Assembly: GCA_947452665.1 (NCBI GenBank)
Contig: CANGEH010000014.1
Location: forward strand, 1 to 15,977
Length of the DNA stretch: 15,977 nucleotides
Source: Caulobacteraceae bacterium
GTDB lineage: Bacteria; Pseudomonadota; Alphaproteobacteria; Caulobacterales; Caulobacteraceae
Direction: 5' to 3'
The position numbers and the translations under genes are program-made. Positions 13,110 to 15,977 of the stretch are shown here, in pieces (position 1 is the stretch's first letter; every line of letters starts with the position of its first letter). The notes below the pieces were generated by a model. That model was not told the origin of the DNA. It searched no databases and saw nothing but the letters and a program-made list of their open reading frames with translations.

Positions 13110-15977
13110 ATGGCGGACGATTCTGGGCGGCTCAATCAGGTTCTTGAGCAAACCTCCTTTCTCTACGGCGGCAATGGGGCCTTCGTTGAGGCCTTGTATG
13201 CCCAGTGGGCCAAGGATCCGGCCTCAGTTGACCCTTCTTGGCAGGTGTTTTTTGCAGGTCTTGCCGAGCCTAGACAGGACGCGGTCAAGGGCGCTGAGGC
13301 CCCCAGCTGGCAGGGCGCCCAAACCCCTCAAGTTCGGCCAGACTGGCTATCGGCCTTGGATGGCCAATGGCCAGCCGTTGAGGCCAAGATTGGCGAAAAG
13401 ATTGCCGCCAAGGCCCCGGCCGCTAGTCCTGAGGCCGTGCGCGCGGCAACCCTAGACAGCCTGCGCGCCATTATGATGATCCGCGCCTATCGGATGCGCG
13501 GCCATTTTGCCGCCAATCTGGATCCTCTGGGCCTAGATGAAAAGCAGGATACGTCCGAGCTTGATCCGGCCAGCTATGGCTTTAGCGAAGCTGATTATGA
13601 CCGGCCGATCTTTTTGGATTTTGTACTGGGCTTAGAAACCAGCACAGTGCGCGAGATTGTCTCGATCCTGCGCCGGACCTATTGCGGTAATGTCGGGGTG
13701 CAATACATGCACATTTCCGACCCCACCGAGAAACAATGGCTCCAGGCACGCATAGAAGGCAAGGACAAGGAGATCACCTTCACGCCTGAAGGCAAGATCG
13801 CCATATTGAAGAAACTGATCGAGGCCGAGGGCTTTGAGCGCTTCTTGCACAAGCGTTTTCCGGGCACTAAGCGGTTTGGCCTCGATGGCGGTGAGGCCAC
13901 AGTGCCTGCGCTGGAACAGATCATTAAGCGCGGCGGCGCGCTTGGCGTCGAAGACATTGTCATTGGCATGCCGCACCGTGGCCGCCTGAATGTCTTGGCG
14001 GCCGTGATGGGTAAGCCCTATCATGTCATATTCCACGAATTTCAGGGTGGCTCGTCTGTGCCCTCCGATATTGGTGGCTCGGGCGATGTGAAATATCATA
14101 TGGGCGCGTCTTCGGACCGCAGCTTTGACGAAAACAAGGTCCACCTTTCCCTAACCGCTAATCCTTCGCACCTGGAAATCGTTAATCCCGTGGTGCTGGG
14201 CAAGGCGCGGGCCAAACAGGCTGCCACATTGCGCGACGCGCCCGATAGCGGCCGCACCCATGTCCTGCCGCTCTTGCTGCACGGTGATGCGGCCTTTGCC
14301 GGTCAGGGCGTGGTAGCCGAGTGTTTTGCCCTGATGGGTCTGAAGGGCTATCGCACCGGCGGCACGATCCATTTTATCGTCAATAACCAGATCGGCTTTA
14401 CCACCAGCCCGCGTTTCTCGCGCTCATCGCCCTATCCGTCGGATGTGGCCTTGATGGTTGAGGCCCCGATCTTGCATGCCAATGGCGATGATCCCGAAGC
14501 GGTCGTGTTCGCCGCCAAGGTCGCCACAGAATATCGCCAAAAATTCGGCAAGGACGTGGTTATCGACATGTTCTGCTATCGCCGGTTTGGTCACAATGAG
14601 GGCGATGACCCGACCATGACCCAGCCCCTGATGTATGCCAAGATCAAGGGCCACCCCTCGACGCGCGAGCTCTATAGCCAGCGCCTGGTCGAGCAGGGCG
14701 CGGTCACCGCCGCCCAGGTCGAGGACTGGATCAAGGCGTTTGAGGCGTTTCTCGATGCCGAATTTGAGGCCGGTAAGACCTATAATCCGGATAAGGCCGA
14801 CTGGCTGGACGGAGCCTGGTCTGGGTTTGCTCGCCCAGATAGTGACGACCGCAAGTTCGTCACCGCCGTGCCGTTGCAAAAGCTGCGCGATATCGGCAAT
14901 CGCCTGACCACGGTTCCAAACCATATTGATGTTCATAAGACGGTCAAACGCGTGGTTGAGGGTCGCCGCACCGCGATCGAAACCGGCGAGGGTCTGGACT
15001 GGTCGACCGGCGAGCATCTGGCCTTTGCCACCTTGCTTGATGAAGGTTTTCCGGTGCGCCTTTCGGGCCAGGACAGTGTGCGCGGCACCTTTGTCCAGCG
15101 GCACTCCGACCTGATCGATCAGTCAACCGAAGAACACTATACGCCGCTGAACAATGTCCGCCCCGGCCAGGCCCATTATGAAGTGATCGATTCGCTTCTG
15201 TCCGAAGAAGCTGTGCTGGGCTTTGAATATGGCTTTAGCCTCGCAGACCCCAATACCTTGGTCCTGTGGGAAGCCCAATTTGGCGATTTTGCCAATGGTG
15301 CCCAGGTGGTGGTCGATCAGTTTATTAGCTCGGGCGAACGCAAATGGCTGCGCATGAGTGGCCTGGTCATGCTGTTGCCGCATGGCTATGAGGGCCAGGG
15401 GCCCGAACACTCTTCGGCCAGACTTGAGCGCTATTTGCAAAGCTGCGCCGAAGACAACATGCAGGTGGTCAATGTCTCGACCCCGGCCAATTATTTCCAC
15501 GCCCTGCGCCGTCAAATGCACCGTCCGTTCCGCAAGCCCTTGATCGTGATGACGCCAAAGTCGTTATTGCGCCACAAGAAGGCGATTTCAAAGCTAACGG
15601 ACCTGGCTGAGGGTTCGTCCTTCCACCGCGTGCTTTGGGACGATGCCGAACACAATCAGGCACTGACCAAGACCCGGCTCAAGCCCGACGACCAGATCCG
15701 CCGTGTAGTCCTGTGTTCGGGCAAGGTCTATTATGACCTGCTCGATGATCGTGAAAAGCGCGGCATTGACGATGTCTATCTATTGCGGCTCGAACAGTTC
15801 TACCCCTGGCCGATGAAGTCGCTATCGACCGAGCTGGCCCGCTTTAAAACCGCCGAACTGGTCTGGTGCCAAGAAGAGCCCAAAAATATGGGCGGCTGGA
15901 CCTTTGTCGATCCCTGGATCGAACTGACCCTGGCCAAGCTCAAGATCAAGGCCAAGCGCGCGCGCTATGTCGGACGC
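13110..15977 (+). CDS. sucA: 2-oxoglutarate dehydrogenase E1 component, 3'-truncated by window edge
   Basis: This thiamine-diphosphate enzyme decarboxylates 2-oxoglutarate and passes the succinyl group to lipoyl-E2 (SucB). The ATG at 13110 follows AGGGA (13097-13101) at eight bases and opens the usual N-terminal segment (FLYGGNGAFVEALYAQW). A variable Ala/Pro-rich linker follows, then YRMRGHFAANLDPLGL. Catalytic features are MPHRGRLN (His289), the thiamine-diphosphate motif from GDAAFAGQG (Asp393) to VNNQIG (Asn425-Asn426), and RRFGHNEGDDP. The pyrimidine-binding half contains DEGFPVRLSGQDSVRGTFVQRH and EAQFGDFANGAQ. There are 956 codons without a stop up to the edge; the last visible residues, RYVGR, are conserved near the C-terminus, so only a few dozen codons are missing. 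The frame is continuous. It lies 66 bases after sucD; sucB would be expected next, outside the window. Identification is secure. Confidence 0.97.
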   Translation, partial: MADDSGRLNQVLEQTSFLYGGNGAFVEALYAQWAKDPASVDPSWQVFFAGLAEPRQDAVKGAEAPSWQGAQTPQVRPDWLSALDGQWPAVEAKIGEKIAAKAPAASPEAVRAATLDSLRAIMMIRAYRMRGHFAANLDPLGLDEKQDTSELDPASYGFSEADYDRPIFLDFVLGLETSTVREIVSILRRTYCGNVGVQYMHISDPTEKQWLQARIEGKDKEITFTPEGKIAILKKLIEAEGFERFLHKRFPGTKRFGLDGGEATVPALEQIIKRGGALGVEDIVIGMPHRGRLNVLAAVMGKPYHVIFHEFQGGSSVPSDIGGSGDVKYHMGASSDRSFDENKVHLSLTANPSHLEIVNPVVLGKARAKQAATLRDAPDSGRTHVLPLLLHGDAAFAGQGVVAECFALMGLKGYRTGGTIHFIVNNQIGFTTSPRFSRSSPYPSDVALMVEAPILHANGDDPEAVVFAAKVATEYRQKFGKDVVIDMFCYRRFGHNEGDDPTMTQPLMYAKIKGHPSTRELYSQRLVEQGAVTAAQVEDWIKAFEAFLDAEFEAGKTYNPDKADWLDGAWSGFARPDSDDRKFVTAVPLQKLRDIGNRLTTVPNHIDVHKTVKRVVEGRRTAIETGEGLDWSTGEHLAFATLLDEGFPVRLSGQDSVRGTFVQRHSDLIDQSTEEHYTPLNNVRPGQAHYEVIDSLLSEEAVLGFEYGFSLADPNTLVLWEAQFGDFANGAQVVVDQFISSGERKWLRMSGLVMLLPHGYEGQGPEHSSARLERYLQSCAEDNMQVVNVSTPANYFHALRRQMHRPFRKPLIVMTPKSLLRHKKAISKLTDLAEGSSFHRVLWDDAEHNQALTKTRLKPDDQIRRVVLCSGKVYYDLLDDREKRGIDDVYLLRLEQFYPWPMKSLSTELARFKTAELVWCQEEPKNMGGWTFVDPWIELTLAKLKIKAKRARYVGR

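Noticed and set aside
13144..13455. A 103-codon plus-strand frame at the start of sucA, suggesting a separate small gene or a frameshift.
   Set aside because: The sucA frame from 13110 is continuous to the right edge and gives the expected N-terminal sequence; the other frame is Pro/Arg-rich shadow translation.
1..15977. A defence system, CRISPR array, mobile element or tRNA-linked integration site.
   Set aside because: I found no regular repeat-spacer pattern, transposase or integrase motif, tRNA-like cloverleaf or restriction or toxin-antitoxin gene; nearly all of the sequence is accounted for by six genes and two partly structured spacers.

Overview
This GC-rich window (I estimate high-50s to 60% GC) looks like the chromosome of an alphaproteobacterium. 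The signs are a ~1620-residue NAD-type glutamate dehydrogenase, a suc operon in the order sucC-sucD-sucA, and dense coding with alphaproteobacterial-type proteins. The order Caulobacterales is my best guess, partly because I recall purH and the large glutamate dehydrogenase lying close together there. That is inference, not proof. I see no tRNA, rRNA, CRISPR array, insertion sequence or prophage gene.

Layout. (1) At 2-1483 (+) is the 3' part of purH, the last two steps of IMP synthesis, cut by the left edge. (2) At 1488-6350 (-) is the large NAD-dependent glutamate dehydrogenase, tail to tail with purH with only four bases between the stops. (3) At 6351-6674 is a divergent regulatory region with candidate promoters in both directions, an inverted repeat, a tandem 14-bp repeat, a strong hairpin with a seven-G loop, and two direct repeats next to the right-hand gene. 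(4) At 6675-7187 (+) is a small DUF2306-type membrane protein. (5) At 7283-10648 (+) is a 1121-residue membrane protein that joins a GH18-like glycosidase domain, a NodB-type polysaccharide deacetylase and a processive family 2 glycosyltransferase. (6) At 10649-10928 is a spacer with a terminator-like hairpin and a candidate promoter. (7) From 10929 to the right edge (+) are sucC, sucD and sucA, the last cut a few dozen codons before its end.

How the genes work together. SucA (2-oxoglutarate dehydrogenase E1) and SucCD (succinyl-CoA synthetase) carry out consecutive TCA-cycle steps. The glutamate dehydrogenase feeds the same 2-oxoglutarate pool by deaminating glutamate, though it lies in a separate transcription unit. 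PurH belongs to purine synthesis. The tri-domain protein could make, deacetylate and trim an amino-sugar polymer at the inner membrane, rather like PgaC and PgaB on one chain. It is the least ordinary item here. No secretion porin or other exopolysaccharide gene accompanies it, so its product and export route are unknown. Apart from this protein and several structured spacers, the window is core metabolism, and I do not see an evident new multi-gene system.
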